From Paraglaciecola arctica (GTDB lineage Bacteria > Pseudomonadota > Gammaproteobacteria > Enterobacterales > Alteromonadaceae), in NCBI RefSeq assembly GCF_018861065.1, contig NZ_JAHKQO010000039.1:174803-238802 (forward strand): a DNA stretch of 64,000 bases. Direction: 5' to 3'. The notes under the pieces were generated by a model that was not told where the DNA came from, ran no database searches, and saw nothing but the letters and a program-made list of their open reading frames with translations. A program made the position numbers and the translations under genes. The first letter of the stretch is position 1. The number at the start of each line of letters is the position of its first letter. Shown piece by piece: positions 63,894 to 64,000 of this stretch.

Positions 63894-64000
63894 AATAAGA
63901 TGTTTTTCGAGTCTATTAAAGCCCGCTTTTTGCAGCTAATGCTGTTCACTTAAGGCGAGCAGCAGATTTTTTTGATGGAATGCCAGTCAGTTTATTTAAC

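Overview
This window looks like a chromosomal segment of a marine, alga-degrading gammaproteobacterium, most likely of the Alteromonadaceae (Paraglaciecola or Glaciecola type). This is inferred from moderately AT-rich DNA, a Leloir galactose operon next to a P450 demethylation cluster, two SusD-less TonB-dependent receptors, several formylglycine sulfatases, a GH50-type agarase and an Alteromonadales-type palindromic element. No rRNA, tRNA, CRISPR array or phage genes were seen.

Region 1 (1-10.5 kb) is a galactose and methyl-galactose module. galT-galK-galE and a truncated galM read leftward and diverge from a LacI-family regulator; two GTAAACGTTTA palindromes lie between them. Rightward follow a zinc alcohol dehydrogenase, an esterase D-like hydrolase, a cytochrome P450, a 2Fe-2S ferredoxin and a ferredoxin reductase. 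This gene set matches the known oxidative demethylation of 6-O-methyl-D-galactose from porphyran. The P450 system would release galactose plus formaldehyde, the dehydrogenase and esterase would deal with formaldehyde, and the Leloir enzymes would use the galactose.

Region 2 (10.8-19.6 kb) holds a DUF2938/MerR divergent pair, a solute-binding protein, a DUF2798/siderophore-interacting-protein pair, and an apparent operon of a VCBS/ASPIC beta-propeller lipoprotein with a three-part TRAP transporter.

Region 3 (19.7-25.3 kb) is a recombination zone. It has a BrnT/BrnA toxin-antitoxin pair, the C-terminal remnant of a sodium:solute symporter paralogous to the intact gene at 62.3 kb, a HigA-like antitoxin, and an integron-like cassette array read leftward without an integrase. 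The array has five attC-like sites and four ORF-bearing cassettes, including a 34-residue membrane peptide. It is bordered by a strongly structured repeat that has a partial copy beside the symporter remnant.

Region 4 (25.3-63.9 kb) is a sulfated-galactan utilisation locus. It has a GH2 galactosidase, a second VCBS/ASPIC lipoprotein, a GH10-like lipoprotein, four sulfatases, a GH50-like agarase, an SMP-30 lactonase, two TonB-dependent receptors, an EnvZ/OmpR-type two-component system, an AraC regulator and a sodium:solute symporter. Embedded at 31.3-39.3 kb is an exported redox set: cytochrome c, sorbosone-dehydrogenase-like propeller, ThuA, GMC oxidoreductase, Tat-exported small subunit and a TIM-barrel isomerase/lyase. 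It resembles 3-keto-glycoside pathways. A 17-bp motif close to TGTATCAATTTGTCGCA recurs upstream of the GH10-like gene, two sulfatases, one receptor and the two-component genes, and probably marks the regulon of that system.
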